In this document: one piece after another, positions 1 to 8,892 of the stretch
How the letters are laid out: each line of letters opens with the position of its first letter
Position numbering within the stretch: position 1 is the first letter of the stretch
NCBI RefSeq assembly: GCF_030915405.1
Contig: NZ_CP133262.1
Span: 806,001 to 870,000 of the forward strand
DNA length: 64,000 bases
Direction of reading: 5' to 3'
DNA from: Neobacillus nitrireducens
Lineage (GTDB): Bacteria; Bacillota; Bacilli; Bacillales; Cytobacillaceae
Notes under the pieces: generated by a model
What the model saw: the letters and a program-made list of their open reading frames with translations, nothing else
The model's database searches: none
What the model was told of the DNA's origin: nothing
Translations under genes and position numbers: made by a program

Positions 1-681
1 GATGGTAAAAATGGCAACGAACACCCGGTCCGTTCGAAAAGACGACGATGCGAATGTCATGAAGACACCGATTCCCTGCTTAGCACCAAGCCATTCAGAA
101 ATAACGGCACCCATTACACTATATGTGGCTGAAACCTTAAAGCCAGAAAAAATCGAAGGCATGGATGACGGCAGCTCCAATTTCCAAAAAAGCTGTGTTT
201 TCGATGCACCTGCCATCCTCATATAATGCTTCAACTCTGAAGGGGTTTGGCTAAATCCATCCAAGGCGGCCACTGTTATGGGAAAGAAACAAACAAGGGT
301 GATGACAATCATTTTGGGCAATAAGCCAAACCCAAACCAGATCACCAACAGTGGAGCAAGAACGATAATGGGAACATTTTGCGATAAAATCAACAATGGA
401 TAAAAAGAATCCCTTAAAACAGGAACCAGATGGAATAAAATGGCGACTGCCAGTCCAATCGATGCTCCAACTACAAATCCATATAATGAAATTTTAACTG
501 TTGAAAACACATCTGGATAAAAATCATGCCAACCAGCAATGGCCTCTGTGAAAATCTTGGATGGCGGTGGAAGAAGCCAATCCGGCACTCCTGTTAATTT
601 AACGACCATCTCCCAAATGACAAACAAAAGGAGGAGAACCAAAATCGGTCTCCACCCTTTTACAAGATTCTTCCTCATCAT
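1..681 (-). CDS. thiX: ABC transporter permease, ThiX-like (partial)
   Basis: The reading frame stays open from an ATG at 681 to the window edge (227 codons), so the 3' end is missing. The translation is a multi-span membrane protein of the binding-protein-dependent permease family (SsuC/ThiX type): an N-terminal span (LVLLLFVIWEMVV), the family phrase VPDWLLPPPSKIF, and an EAA-type cytoplasmic loop near SEWLGAKQGIGVF that docks the ATPase. Its ATG overlaps the TGA of the preceding gene (ATGA), which implies translational coupling. It is the third gene of a TPP-riboswitch operon, so import of a thiamine precursor such as hydroxymethylpyrimidine is the likely role; the substrate is inferred. 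The ATPase (thiZ) would be expected just outside the window. Confidence 0.85.
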   Translation of the reverse strand, partial: MMRKNLVKGWRPILVLLLLFVIWEMVVKLTGVPDWLLPPPSKIFTEAIAGWHDFYPDVFSTVKISLYGFVVGASIGLAVAILFHLVPVLRDSFYPLLILSQNVPIIVLAPLLVIWFGFGLLPKMIVITLVCFFPITVAALDGFSQTPSELKHYMRMAGASKTQLFWKLELPSSMPSIFSGFKVSATYSVMGAVISEWLGAKQGIGVFMTFASSSFRTDRVFVAIFTI

Positions 682-968
682 CGATATTTTCCCGTTAAGT
701 CATCCATGGTAATCCCTGTTGGCTGATAAAGGATTTTCACTTGAGAAATGACATTTTTGCTTCCCATTTCAATCATTCGTTCATTCATTTTTGAAATCAC
801 CGTAAATAATTCGTGCAGTTCGCCTTCCATGGTTGTTTCTAACGGGTGTACCTCATATTTCACACCCGATTCAGCAATGACTTTAATCGCTTCATCAACG
901 TATGGAATAACGTCCTCGCCATTCTTTGTTTTCGGAATGATTTGTATGCTGATTAATGAATTCGCCAT
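678..968 (-). CDS. Thiamine-binding protein, MTH1187/YkoF-type family
   Basis: A 96-residue protein matching the small MTH1187-type (DUF77) family that binds thiamine or its precursors in the cytoplasm. Family traits visible are the N-terminal strand SLISIQIIPKTKNGEDVIPYVDEAI, the phrase SGVKYEVHPLETTMEGE, and a C-terminal strand. These proteins usually form ferredoxin-fold oligomers. It sits between the lipoprotein and permease genes of a TPP-riboswitch operon, 13 bp after the former and overlapping the latter by 4 bp. The start has a good site, AGGGGG seven bases upstream. Exact ligand and task in the transport system are not shown by the sequence. Confidence 0.85.
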   Translation of the reverse strand: MANSLISIQIIPKTKNGEDVIPYVDEAIKVIAESGVKYEVHPLETTMEGELHELFTVISKMNERMIEMGSKNVISQVKILYQPTGITMDDLTGKYR

Positions 969-981
969 GTCTTTCTACCCC

Positions 982-1977
982 CTATTGTTTTGGTAAAAAT
1001 TCATTTGTAAATGCCTTTTTCGCATCTAATTTCTTGTCAAGAAGCTTATTCTCAAACATCCATTGGGCATAATTTTCCCAAATCTCTTGCTTTTGTATTC
1101 CCCATTCCTTTGCATCATCCTGATATTTCGGAGACAACCATTCTTGACTCTTCTTTACAAGCTTTGGATCTAAATCCGGTGCGGCTTTAATCAGGATATC
1201 TGCAGCTTGATCAGGATTTTTAATGGCAAATTCATACCCCTCGGCAGCGGCTTTTACGAATGCCTTAACCGTTTCAGGGCTCTCTTTGATCATTTTCTCG
1301 TTGGTTTCTAAAACAGGTGTATAGTAGTCCAGTTTGTCAGAGTAATCGGTTAAGTAAACCATATTAATTTTTTCCTTACGAAGCTCTGCTTCTACACCAG
1401 TCCAACCATAGTATATCCAAGCGAAATCGATGTCTCGTTTCACAGCTGTAAAAAAGTCCGTATCCCCCATATTCACGATTTTCACCTTATTGGCATCAGC
1501 GTTTTCCTTTTTCATGAGCGAAGTGATGACAGATTTTTCGACTGGCGAGCCCCAACCACCGTATGTTTTTCCTTCAAAATCTTTCGGAGATTGAATCTGT
1601 TTACCAACAGGTGAAGCGAATCCGGATGTATTGTGCTGAATCACGGCAGCGATCGATACGAGCGGCACCCCTTGTATACGCGCCTGGGTAATCGCTTCTT
1701 GGTAGCCAACACCAAATTGCGCCTTGCCGGAAGCTACTAGTTGGTCAGCACCGGCCTCACCCGGCATGATAATATCCACATCCAAGCCCTCTTTTTTAAA
1801 GAATCCTTTTTCTTTGGCAACATATAATCCCGTATGATTGGTATTTGGCGTCCAATCCAATACAACCGAGACTTTTTTAAGCGGCTGGGTTTTTTCTTTT
1901 GCGTTTTCTGTTTCTTTTTTGCTGCTACATCCAGTGATTAGAAAAACTGATAGAACTAGTACTAGCCATTTCTTCAT
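982..1977 (-). CDS. thiY: ABC transporter substrate-binding lipoprotein, ThiY-like (NMT1/THI5 family)
   Basis: About 331 residues with a lipoprotein signal (MKKWLVLVLSVFLITGC, Cys17 acylated) followed by an NMT1/THI5-like solute-binding domain. Family phrases include VVLDWTPNTNHTGLYVAKEKGFFKKEGLDV, where the periplasmic-binding fold begins. It should capture a pyrimidine precursor of thiamine outside the membrane and pass it to the ThiX-like permease. The start at 1977 is chosen because GGGGG lies nine bases upstream and the signal peptide begins there; a longer frame to 2019 exists but adds an unlikely hydrophobic-aromatic stretch. It is the first gene after a TPP riboswitch with a terminator, so low expression is expected when thiamine is plentiful. 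Confidence 0.88.
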   Translation of the reverse strand: MKKWLVLVLSVFLITGCSSKKETENAKEKTQPLKKVSVVLDWTPNTNHTGLYVAKEKGFFKKEGLDVDIIMPGEAGADQLVASGKAQFGVGYQEAITQARIQGVPLVSIAAVIQHNTSGFASPVGKQIQSPKDFEGKTYGGWGSPVEKSVITSLMKKENADANKVKIVNMGDTDFFTAVKRDIDFAWIYYGWTGVEAELRKEKINMVYLTDYSDKLDYYTPVLETNEKMIKESPETVKAFVKAAAEGYEFAIKNPDQAADILIKAAPDLDPKLVKKSQEWLSPKYQDDAKEWGIQKQEIWENYAQWMFENKLLDKKLDAKKAFTNEFLPKQ

Positions 1978-2079
1978 GTTGAATCCCCCTATGTAAAAAT
2001 AAAATTTAAAGCGAAACAAATAAAATAGACTGGAACCTCAGTGTTGGTTAGAAGGCAAAAAACTTGCTTAAACAAAAAT

Positions 2080-2230
2080 AAAGCACCCAGGTAAAGAAAC
2101 CTGAGTGCATATCAGCAAACAATTAATTGTTTAAGAATATGTTCCCTCCGCCGGTATCAACCAGATCAGGTTCCAAGGGTCATCGTCTCACGGACTAAAT
2201 CTCAACCGGCATCACCGGTTCCCCCACATT
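2080..2230 (-). promoter_or_regulatory. TPP riboswitch (THI element) with expression-platform terminator
   Basis: On the minus strand the conserved TPP aptamer core is readable: TGAGA, ACCCTTGGAACCTGATCTGG, then GATACCGGCGGAGGGAA ending near 2142. Between it and the first gene a hairpin (arms 2083-2091 and 2100-2108, GCACTCAGG / CCTGGGTGC) followed by a T-rich run makes an intrinsic terminator. TPP binding is expected to favour this terminator and switch off the thiY-like operon. The aptamer is directly recognisable; the mechanism is inferred from other Bacillus THI elements. Confidence 0.95.
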
Positions 2231-2249
2231 TCATCGTATTCCACTTAAT

Positions 2250-2278
2250 ATTATATCAGTCAAGGCGGTCAATGCCAA
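2250..2278 (-). promoter_or_regulatory. Sigma-A promoter of the thi operon
   Basis: Minus strand TTGGCA (2273-2278), a 17-bp spacer and TATAAT (2250-2255), about 20 bases upstream of the TPP aptamer. The -35 lies six bases downstream of the stop codon of the truncated hydrolase gene. Confidence 0.75.
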
Positions 2279-2283
2279 CTTTT

Positions 2284-3165
2284 TTATGTATTTATGCTTG
2301 TTTTTCCGACTGTCGCCACACTTCCGCTACTGTCCTGTGCGATTTTCTCAATCGCTAGTATACATTCCGCGGCAGCTGTTAACGCATCTTTTCTCTCTTT
2401 CATTCCGATCGTACCTGCATGCCCTGCTTCACCCATGATGGTTACTTCGGCCCATTCTCCACCAGAGATCCCGGTCACGATTCCAAAAGCTAAACCTTCA
2501 TTTTCCAACACTTTTCCCTGTTCAATATGTACTTCAAGATAAGCTTTCACGTCGTTTTTACCTAATTGAGCTTGTTCGATAAAGTCTGGATTAATCTGAT
2601 TAAAATATTCTCCAGCTAGACTGGCTTGTTTCATGGCCTCCAGATAGGAGATACCATCTTTATCTGTTGCTGAAGCTAAATTTTCCTTTAATTTTCCCGA
2701 ACCCTCTGTCTCAACTAAGGCCGTACTGCCTACAAAAGCATAGTCAAAGCGAGCCCCTTCCTCATCGGTTAAGGATACAACCTTGATCGTTCTTTCCGGT
2801 TGAATTCCCTTTTCTTTCAAGGTACGAAGCACCTCAACACCCATTAGCACTCCCATGGCGCCGTCGAAACGCCCGCCAGAATTTACTGTATCCAAGTGGG
2901 AACCAATAAGAATGGCTGGTAATTCAGGATTTTTACCGATGATTTGCCCAAAGATATTCCCCGCTGCGTCCATATAAGGGGATAAATCTGCTTGTTCTAA
3001 AAGTTTTAGAAACCATTTTCGTGCTTCGATATCCTTTTGATCGAAGGATGTTCGAGTGACCCCCGCATTGTCCTCTTCTCCTATTTTTCCAAGGTCCATT
3101 AAAAGGTTCCAAAGACGGTTTGCATCAATCGTTACATTTAAACTCTCCATGAAATTTTCTATCAT
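2284..3165 (-). pseudogene. Truncated Zn-dependent M20 hydrolase (allantoate amidohydrolase / carbamoylase type)
   Basis: The product resembles the AllC/HyuC branch of M20 peptidases that hydrolyse N-carbamoyl or ureido amino acids. Visible metal-site motifs are GSHLDTV, the Asp of RFDGAMGV, the Glu pair in LTDEEGARF and the later VHIEQGKVLE. The usual family length is roughly 400-420 residues; here it ends at about residue 293 after TVGKTSINT, losing the C-terminal third of the catalytic domain that carries the last metal-binding His. ATG 3165 is preferred over an upstream TTG because GGGAG lies at proper distance. The stop abuts the thi promoter, suggesting a deletion junction. It follows the M20 gene upstream but behind a terminator. 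Probably inactive. Confidence 0.75.
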
Positions 3166-3202
3166 TGGTTGAAATTCTCCCTTCAATTGAATGGCCAGAA
3201 TA

Positions 3203-3242
3203 GAGAAAATCCTGCTGTTTCCTTCCGAATAAAAGCAGGATT
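3203..3242 (-). terminator. Intrinsic terminator after the M20 amidohydrolase gene
   Basis: Minus strand hairpin with arms AATCCTGCT (3234-3242) and AGCAGGATT (3209-3217), followed by TTTCTC. It separates the transporter/amidohydrolase operon from the truncated hydrolase. Confidence 0.65.
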
Positions 3243-3301
3243 CCTCATCTTTATGTTTTTATGGGCGGCGAAAATGTGATCATTCTGCCAAAGTTAACGG
3301 T

Positions 3302-4498
3302 TTATCTCTCCAATAATTTAAGCGCAGATACCACCATTAATTTAACTCCAATCTTAATGGCATCTTCATCCACCATAAATTTCGGGTGATGCCACCCATA
3401 TTTAATCCCTTTTTCTTGATTCCCTGAACCAAGCCACACATAGCAGCCAGGTACTTCTTTTTGGTAAAAAGAAAAGTCCTCCCCACCCATGGTTGGTTCT
3501 GCCCGTACCGTATTTTCTTTTCCAACGATGGTCTCAGCTGCAGACTGAACAATTTCTGCTATCTTGGCATCATTATAGATAGCAGGCAGCAAATGTTCAT
3601 ACTGAATCTCTACTTCCCCACCAAGGGCTGCCACGGTATTTGTAACTAGTTGTGTAAATACTTCATCTATTTTCTTTCGCACTTGTTCGTTGGAAGTTCT
3701 GACCGTTCCTTTAAGAATTGCCTTATCCGGAATGACATTATTTGTCATGCCTGCTTGGAAGGAACCAATGGTGACAACTGCCGATTCTTTAGATGAAATC
3801 GTACGGCTGACCAATGTTTGCAGCTGACTCACAACGGCACTGCCAATGACGATCGGATCAATCGTTTTCTCTGGAAGCGCAGCATGTCCACCCTTCCCTT
3901 TAATGGTTAGGGTAAAGTCATCCACACTAGCCATTAAAAATCCTTCCTTCACACCAATCTGACCAACTGGAAGGTCAGGAACATTATGTAGACCGATAAT
4001 GGAACTTACCCCTTCTAATAATCCTTGCTGAATCATCGATTCTGCGCCGCCTTCAAATTCTTCAGCTGGCTGGAATAAGATTCGAACATTCCCAGGGACA
4101 AGATCTTTCATTTCTTCTAAAATCATCGCTGCCCCAAGTGCAATGGTTGTATGAACATCATGACCGCACATATGACTGACCCCATCAATTTTCGAACGAA
4201 ATGGAACATCTGCTTCTTCTTGAATCGGGAGAGCATCAATATCCGCTCGTATGGCAACAGTTGGTCCCTGTTTGATTCCCTTTACTTCTGCAGCGGTCCC
4301 AGTCGCTAAGCTAAGTGGTATTTGTTGAATCCCAAATTCATGTAACCATCCGTTTATTTTTTCGGTTGTTTTAAATTCTTGATTACTAATTTCAGGATAC
4401 ATATGAAGATTTCTTCTTATTTCCACTAATTTAGGAAACCATTTTTCTACTTTATCCTCTATCATTAAGATTATTTCTGACATTGATTCTTTCATCAT
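3302..4498 (-). CDS. M20 family amidohydrolase (N-acyl amino acid deacetylase type)
   Basis: About 398 residues. M20D-type amidohydrolase: IRRNLHMYPEISNQE near the N terminus, metal-binding MCGHDVHTT, the Glu pair in QPAEEFEGGAE, IGLHNVPDLPVG, and C-terminal GGEDFSFY. Relatives (YxeP, YtnL, hippurate hydrolases) remove acetyl or other acyl groups from amino acids. It is the last gene after a polar amino-acid transporter, the same order as SBP-permease-ATPase-deacetylase in the B. subtilis yxe operon, so import and deacylation of an N-acylated (perhaps sulfur-containing) amino acid is a reasonable inference. Start 4498 has AGGAGG upstream; a longer ATG at 4516 overlaps the ATPase stop. Confidence 0.85.
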   Translation of the reverse strand: MMKESMSEIILMIEDKVEKWFPKLVEIRRNLHMYPEISNQEFKTTEKINGWLHEFGIQQIPLSLATGTAAEVKGIKQGPTVAIRADIDALPIQEEADVPFRSKIDGVSHMCGHDVHTTIALGAAMILEEMKDLVPGNVRILFQPAEEFEGGAESMIQQGLLEGVSSIIGLHNVPDLPVGQIGVKEGFLMASVDDFTLTIKGKGGHAALPEKTIDPIVIGSAVVSQLQTLVSRTISSKESAVVTIGSFQAGMTNNVIPDKAILKGTVRTSNEQVRKKIDEVFTQLVTNTVAALGGEVEIQYEHLLPAIYNDAKIAEIVQSAAETIVGKENTVRAEPTMGGEDFSFYQKEVPGCYVWLGSGNQEKGIKYGWHHPKFMVDEDAIKIGVKLMVVSALKLLER

Positions 4499-4512
4499 AG
4501 GGGCTCCTCCTA

Positions 4513-5235
4513 TCATCTAATATGCCCTAAAAATTCTTTCGTCCGGTTATGCTTTGGATTGACAAAAATCTCGTCTGGAATCCCTTGATCAATAATATTT
4601 CCGCCATCCATAAAGATCACCCGGTCTGCTACTTCTTTTGCAAAACCCATTTCATGGGTAACAACGACCATGGTCATCCCTTCTTTTGCCAGCTGTTTCA
4701 TAACCGAAAGCACTTCCCCGACAAGTTCTGGATCCAGTGCAGAAGTAGGTTCATCGAATAGCATGACCATTGGTTCCATCGCTAATGCCCGTGCAATCGC
4801 TACACGCTGCTTTTGGCCTCCAGATAAACGGTTTGGATATTCGTCCGCTTTTGCTTCAAGCCCCACTTTTTTAAGGAGCTCGATTCCTTTTATCTTTGCT
4901 TCCGCTTTGGACATTTTTTTCAATAAAACAGGAGCTTCTATAATGTTTTCCATAACAGTCCTATGTGGAAAAAGATTAAACTGCTGAAAAACCATTCCAA
5001 TTTCTTGACGAAGTTTATTCAGCGCAGGCTCTTTGTTTTCTACCATTTTCCCATTAATTGAAATACTCCCGCCATCCATAGATTCTAAATGATTCATACA
5101 ACGAAGGAAGGTACTTTTCCCTGAACCGCTTGGTCCAATGATAACCACCACTTCACCTTGCGAGACCTGTAAATCGATACCTTTTAAAACTTCTAAATCA
5201 CCAAAGGTTTTCATCACATTTTTGCATGTTATCAT
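4513..5235 (-). CDS. Polar amino acid ABC transporter ATP-binding protein (GlnQ/TcyN type)
   Basis: 240 residues with all ABC motifs: Walker [11 protein letters not shown]-loop [11 protein letters not shown], signature [15 protein letters not shown], Walker [15 protein letters not shown] and switch His in [10 protein letters not shown]. It energises the neighbouring permease. The ATG overlaps the permease stop codon (ATGA), and its own stop overlaps an upstream candidate ATG of the amidohydrolase, so the three genes are tightly coupled. Sequence type is that of glutamine, cystine and polar amino acid importers; exact substrate is not visible. Confidence 0.92.
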   Translation of the reverse strand: MITCKNVMKTFGDLEVLKGIDLQVSQGEVVVIIGPSGSGKSTFLRCMNHLESMDGGSISINGKMVENKEPALNKLRQEIGMVFQQFNLFPHRTVMENIIEAPVLLKKMSKAEAKIKGIELLKKVGLEAKADEYPNRLSGGQKQRVAIARALAMEPMVMLFDEPTSALDPELVGEVLSVMKQLAKEGMTMVVVTHEMGFAKEVADRVIFMDGGNIIDQGIPDEIFVNPKHNRTKEFLGHIR

Positions 5236-5894
5236 TCATAAGCACCTACCTTTTTCTCCACTTTTCCAACGATAAATGTCATGATTGTAGTTAGCACTAA
5301 ATAAATTAAACCAACTAGGAAAAAGATTTCCATATAACGGTACGTACTACTTATGATTTGCTGACCCGTTCTAAGTAAATCGTATAAAGCGATCGTTGAT
5401 ACGAGAGAGGATTCTTTAATTAAGGCAATAAATTCATTTCCTAGCGGAGGCAGCATACGGCGAAACGCTTGTGGGATAATCACCCGTCTCATCGATTGCC
5501 CATAACTTAAACCAAGAGACCTTGCGGCTTCCATTTGTCCCTTATCCATCGACTGAATGGCGCCCCTGGCAATTTCCGCAATATAGGCAGCTGCATTAAG
5601 GGACAATGCGATGCAGGCGGAAACAAAAGGCGGCATCGTTAATACAGGAAAGACGGAAGGGATTGCGAAATGAATGGTGAATAATTGCACTAAAAGAGGT
5701 GTTCCTCGGATCACCCAAATATAAAACCTGCTAATCTGTGAAAATAGTTTAGTGTTAGAAACACGGCCGAGGCCGATTAGTAATCCTATCATACTTCCTG
5801 CTGCTATCCCAATTACAGCTATTTCAATAGTGATCAAAGCCCCCTGTAATAAGTAGGGAAGATAAGTTATTGCAAATGAAAAAAAGTCCTTCAT
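5232..5894 (-). CDS. Amino acid ABC transporter permease (HisMQ/TcyL type)
   Basis: 220 residues, about five membrane spans, with the HEQRO-type permease pattern ([19 protein letters not shown] near the start, EAA loop around [33 protein letters not shown]). It forms the channel for the SBP/ATPase pair around it, probably as a homodimer since only one permease is present. AGGAGAG lies upstream of ATG 5894. A hairpin between this gene and the binding protein gene upstream probably lowers its expression compared with the binding protein. Confidence 0.92.
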   Translation of the reverse strand: MKDFFSFAITYLPYLLQGALITIEIAVIGIAAGSMIGLLIGLGRVSNTKLFSQISRFYIWVIRGTPLLVQLFTIHFAIPSVFPVLTMPPFVSACIALSLNAAAYIAEIARGAIQSMDKGQMEAARSLGLSYGQSMRRVIIPQAFRRMLPPLGNEFIALIKESSLVSTIALYDLLRTGQQIISSTYRYMEIFFLVGLIYLVLTTIMTFIVGKVEKKVGAYE

Positions 5895-5924
5895 TTCTCT
5901 CTCTCCTTTAAAAAAAACCTAATA

Positions 5925-5966
5925 GTAAAAAATAAGACGGATAAATCCGTGTTCCGATTTATCCGT
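5925..5966 (-). terminator. Leaky intercistronic terminator between binding protein and permease genes
   Basis: Arms ACGGATAAATC (5956-5966) and GATTTATCCGT (5937-5947) on the minus strand, then a T-rich run. Such partial terminators are common after binding-protein genes, giving excess binding protein over membrane parts. Confidence 0.7.
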
Positions 5967-5973
5967 AACCTTG

Positions 5974-6804
5974 TTATTCTTTAGATTTGTCTGTTCCGAA
6001 CCATTTCTTACTCACTTCGGCGTAGGTTCCGTTATCCTTCACCGTTGCGATTGCTTTTTGTAATGCCGCTTCAAGCTCGTGATCACCTTTACGTATAGCA
6101 ATTCCTACTGGAAGACTTTGGAATGTTCCGCCTACCACATCGAAAGCATCAGGTTTAGTCGTTTTGTAGTAACGGCCAACGGCTTCTGCGACAATAACTC
6201 CCTGTAAACGGCCAAGACCTAAGTCATTAAATACATCTGTATAACCAATGTAAGTCTTTAATTCTTTAACTCCCTTAATCTCTTTCGCTGCACTTTCACT
6301 AGTTGAACCTAATTGAACACCGACAATTTTCCCAGAAAGATCTTCTTTCGATTGAATCTTTTGAGGATTTCCTGATTTTACTGCAACCACTTGTCCTAAT
6401 TTCATATACTCTACAAAATCAACTATTTTCTTTCTTTCGTCTGTAATATTCATGGATGACATAATCATGTCATATCGTTTAGCGTCTAGCCCTGGTAAAA
6501 TTCCATCCCATGCCGTTGGGATAAATTCTACTTTCACTCCAAGTTCTTTTGATAGGACGTTTGCTAGATCGATGTCAAATCCTACTAACTTGTTTTGTTC
6601 ATTACGGTATTCCATTGGTGGGAATGTATCATCTACGGCAATTTTAAGAACGCCTTGCTTTTTTATATTTTCAAAGGTATTACCCTCCGTTACTTTTTTA
6701 CTTTGCTCACTCTTTGATTGCTCAGGTAGGTGAGGCTGAGTACCACAGGCAGTTGCCATAAGAGCTACGGCTAAAATGATAAATATTTGGATGACTTTCT
6801 TCAT
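5974..6804 (-). CDS. Amino acid ABC transporter substrate-binding lipoprotein (family 3)
   Basis: 276 residues. Lipoprotein signal with lipobox MATAC near residue 20, then a family 3 solute-binding domain: GVLKIAVDDTFPPMEYRNEQNKLVGFDIDLANVL, the GKIVGVQLGSTSE hinge region, and PVGIAIRKGD towards the end. It is anchored on the outer face of the membrane and delivers a polar amino acid or derivative to the permease. First gene of the operon binding protein-permease-ATPase-M20 amidohydrolase. GGAGG lies eight or so bases upstream of ATG 6804. Confidence 0.9.
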   Translation of the reverse strand: MKKVIQIFIILAVALMATACGTQPHLPEQSKSEQSKKVTEGNTFENIKKQGVLKIAVDDTFPPMEYRNEQNKLVGFDIDLANVLSKELGVKVEFIPTAWDGILPGLDAKRYDMIMSSMNITDERKKIVDFVEYMKLGQVVAVKSGNPQKIQSKEDLSGKIVGVQLGSTSESAAKEIKGVKELKTYIGYTDVFNDLGLGRLQGVIVAEAVGRYYKTTKPDAFDVVGGTFQSLPVGIAIRKGDHELEAALQKAIATVKDNGTYAEVSKKWFGTDKSKE

Positions 6805-7162
6805 GATATGATTCCTCCATTTTACGCTTTATTACTCTACTATTTTATCGAGGTAAAGTGTATTATTATGTAACTCATTGTAATTTTATACACTAACAAA
6901 TACAATACCTTCTAGAAATGTTCAACTAGTAAAACTTTTCAAATTATTATGAATTTAGTATGTACTTTCATTTTGAAAATGTTTATCGAATACCAATAAG
7001 TTTTCACCTTCTAAATTAATATATAAGTTTTCTATAGAATAGGTGTTCTAATTCGTTGCAAAAAAAGTCCATAGTTATTTTTCCAATACAGATCTTTGAG
7101 TGGGTTATCCTTCACTTTCGTATGATAGAATGATGGTAAAAAAGTTAGGTAGGTGAGTTAAG
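6805..7162. other. Divergent intergenic region (358 bp)
   Basis: AT-rich control region between the minus-strand amino acid transporter operon and the plus-strand ATPase gene. Promoters of both must lie here, but no operator or riboswitch could be recognised with confidence. Confidence 0.5.
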
Positions 7163-7909
7163 GTGATAAATTCCCCTTATTTAAGAAGTGTAGTTTTAAA
7201 GCGAGAGGATGTACCTGGATTTACTAAGTATCCATTTAATCTTCCTAGTATAAGGAATCTAAATCAGCTTCCCTTTCATCCCAAGGTTACCTACCTGATT
7301 GGTGAAAACGGAATGGGGAAATCTACCTTATTGGAGGCGATCGCCGTTTCATTAGGATTTAATCCAGAGGGTGGATCCTTTAATTTTAACTTTTCCACGT
7401 TTGATTCCCACTCAGAATTAACAAACTATCTCCAATTGATCAAAGGGATTGATAAGCCAAGAGACGGTTTCTTCTTACGTGCGGAAAGTTTTTATAATGT
7501 AGCTTCGAATATTGAGGAATTGGATCAGGGCGGTGGTGGGCCGAAGATTATCAACTCTTTTGGCGGACAATCCCTTCATGAACAATCGCATGGTGAGGCC
7601 TTTTTCTCCACCTTTGTTCATCGTTTTGGAGGGAATGGAATTTATATCCTTGATGAACCTGAAGCGGCTCTTTCTCCCCTACGGCAGATGTCTATGGTTA
7701 CGAGAATCCATGACCTAGTGAATCAACACTCCCAACTCATTATCGCAACCCATTCACCCATCATTATGTCGTATCCAAACTCACTTATATATGAATTGAG
7801 CGACGATGGAATAGAAGAGAAGAAACTGGAAGAAACCAACCATTTTCAGATCATGAAACAGTTTTTAAATGATCCTAAAAGGATGCTTCATCATCTTCTG
7901 GAATTATAA
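7163..7909 (+). CDS. Predicted P-loop ATPase, SMC/RecF-like AAA family
   Basis: 248 residues, soluble. Walker A GENGMGKST (47-55), Walker B GIYILDEPEAALSP, and a H-motif IATHSPIIM typical of the AAA_21/OLD-like ATPases (COG3910 type). A Q-loop/signature-like segment SFGGQSLHEQSHGE precedes Walker B. Function of this stand-alone family is unknown. GTG start with AGGTGAG upstream. Monocistronic, ending in a strong terminator. A decayed copy of its last 35 codons, with a similar terminator, lies at 17935-18104. Confidence 0.85.
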   Translation: MINSPYLRSVVLKREDVPGFTKYPFNLPSIRNLNQLPFHPKVTYLIGENGMGKSTLLEAIAVSLGFNPEGGSFNFNFSTFDSHSELTNYLQLIKGIDKPRDGFFLRAESFYNVASNIEELDQGGGGPKIINSFGGQSLHEQSHGEAFFSTFVHRFGGNGIYILDEPEAALSPLRQMSMVTRIHDLVNQHSQLIIATHSPIIMSYPNSLIYELSDDGIEEKKLEETNHFQIMKQFLNDPKRMLHHLLEL

Positions 7910-7932
7910 ATATGTTCTAACAGGGAAAAAAC

Positions 7933-7965
7933 AAAAGGAAGCACGCTTCCCCTGTGCTTCCTTTT
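7933..7965. terminator. Intrinsic terminator after the ATPase gene
   Basis: Arms AAAAGGAAGCAC (7933-7944) and GTGCTTCCTTTT (7954-7965); works in both directions. Confidence 0.85.
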
Positions 7966-8142
7966 GACGACGGTTGAATTTTAACGAAAACTAAATTCAT
8001 TTAAAAGCTCCAATGTTTATTTTTCTCTATAGGAAAAATGATACATTTATCCTTAATCTAAACTAATTTATGGGTGTGAACAAAGGATGAAACTTCCTAA
8101 TGGAGTTACTGGTTTTTACGTGACATCGAACCGATGGTGTAC

Positions 8143-8892
8143 TTACCTTAACTGGTGTTTAAATGCATTACTGGCGAAGAAGTAAGCGATGACCATGATG
8201 CCGACGCACCAGGCAAGCGCAATCCAGATATCATTGCCAACAGACCCTTCATATAAGAGGGCACGTATCGCATTCACGATTGAAGTCACAGGCTGGTTCT
8301 CAGCAAACGCACGGACAATTTTGGGCATGGTTTCGGTAGGGACAAAAGCAGAACTGATAAACGGCAGGAAAATCAGCGGGTACGAGTAGGCTGTCGCACC
8401 CTCCATAGACCCCGCTGTCAATCCGGGAATTACCGCAAGCCATGTCAGTGCCAGCGTAAACAGTCCAAGTATTCCCCCTACCGCGAGCCAATCCAGGATA
8501 TCAGCGCTTGATCGGAAGCCCATCAAAAATGCGACAATGATAACAACCACGATAGTTAGCGCATTCGAAACAAGTCAGGTCAACACGTGAGCCCATAATA
8601 GCGATGAGCGCTTGATGGGCATGGTAATGAAACGCGCCATCAGCCCGCTCTTTACATCCGTAAACAGCCGTACGGAGGTGTAAGCGACGCCGGAGAGAAC
8701 AGCCATCAGCAAGATTCCCGGTAATAGATAATTGACGTAGTTTTCAGTACCTGTTTCTATGGCGCCGCCAAATACGTAGACAAACAGTAGCAGCATCATA
8801 ATTGGCGTAATCGCCACCGTGATAATCGTATCAGGGCTGCGCATGATGTTGCGCAGTAAACGCCCTAGTAATACACCTGTTTTGCTTTTCAT
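8143..8892 (-). pseudogene. ABC-2 type drug exporter permease, interrupted by an in-frame stop
   Basis: One coding frame of about 249 codons encodes a DrrB-like ABC-2 permease with roughly six spans (MMLLLFVYVFGGAI, LLPGILLMAVLSGVAYTS, TIVVVIIVAFLMGF, FLPFISSAFVPTETMP). It is broken by a single TGA at 8575-8577 (context ACC TGA CTT, peptide ..AHVLT*LVSNAL..) with no frame change, so a point mutation such as CGA to TGA, or a sequencing error, explains it. No hairpin follows this TGA, so recoding is unlikely. FLPFISSAFVPTETMP and PVTSIVNAIRALL are family-typical. Pairs with the ATPase immediately upstream in a PadR-controlled exporter operon. Confidence 0.8.

Noticed and set aside
6900..7010. 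CodY box upstream of the amino acid transporter
   Set aside because: ATTTTGAAAATG resembles the CodY motif only in part; too weak in AT-rich DNA.
8575..8577. TGA in the ABC permease as a selenocysteine codon
   Set aside because: No Cys is expected at that place in the family, and no SECIS-like hairpin follows. A nonsense mutation is simpler.
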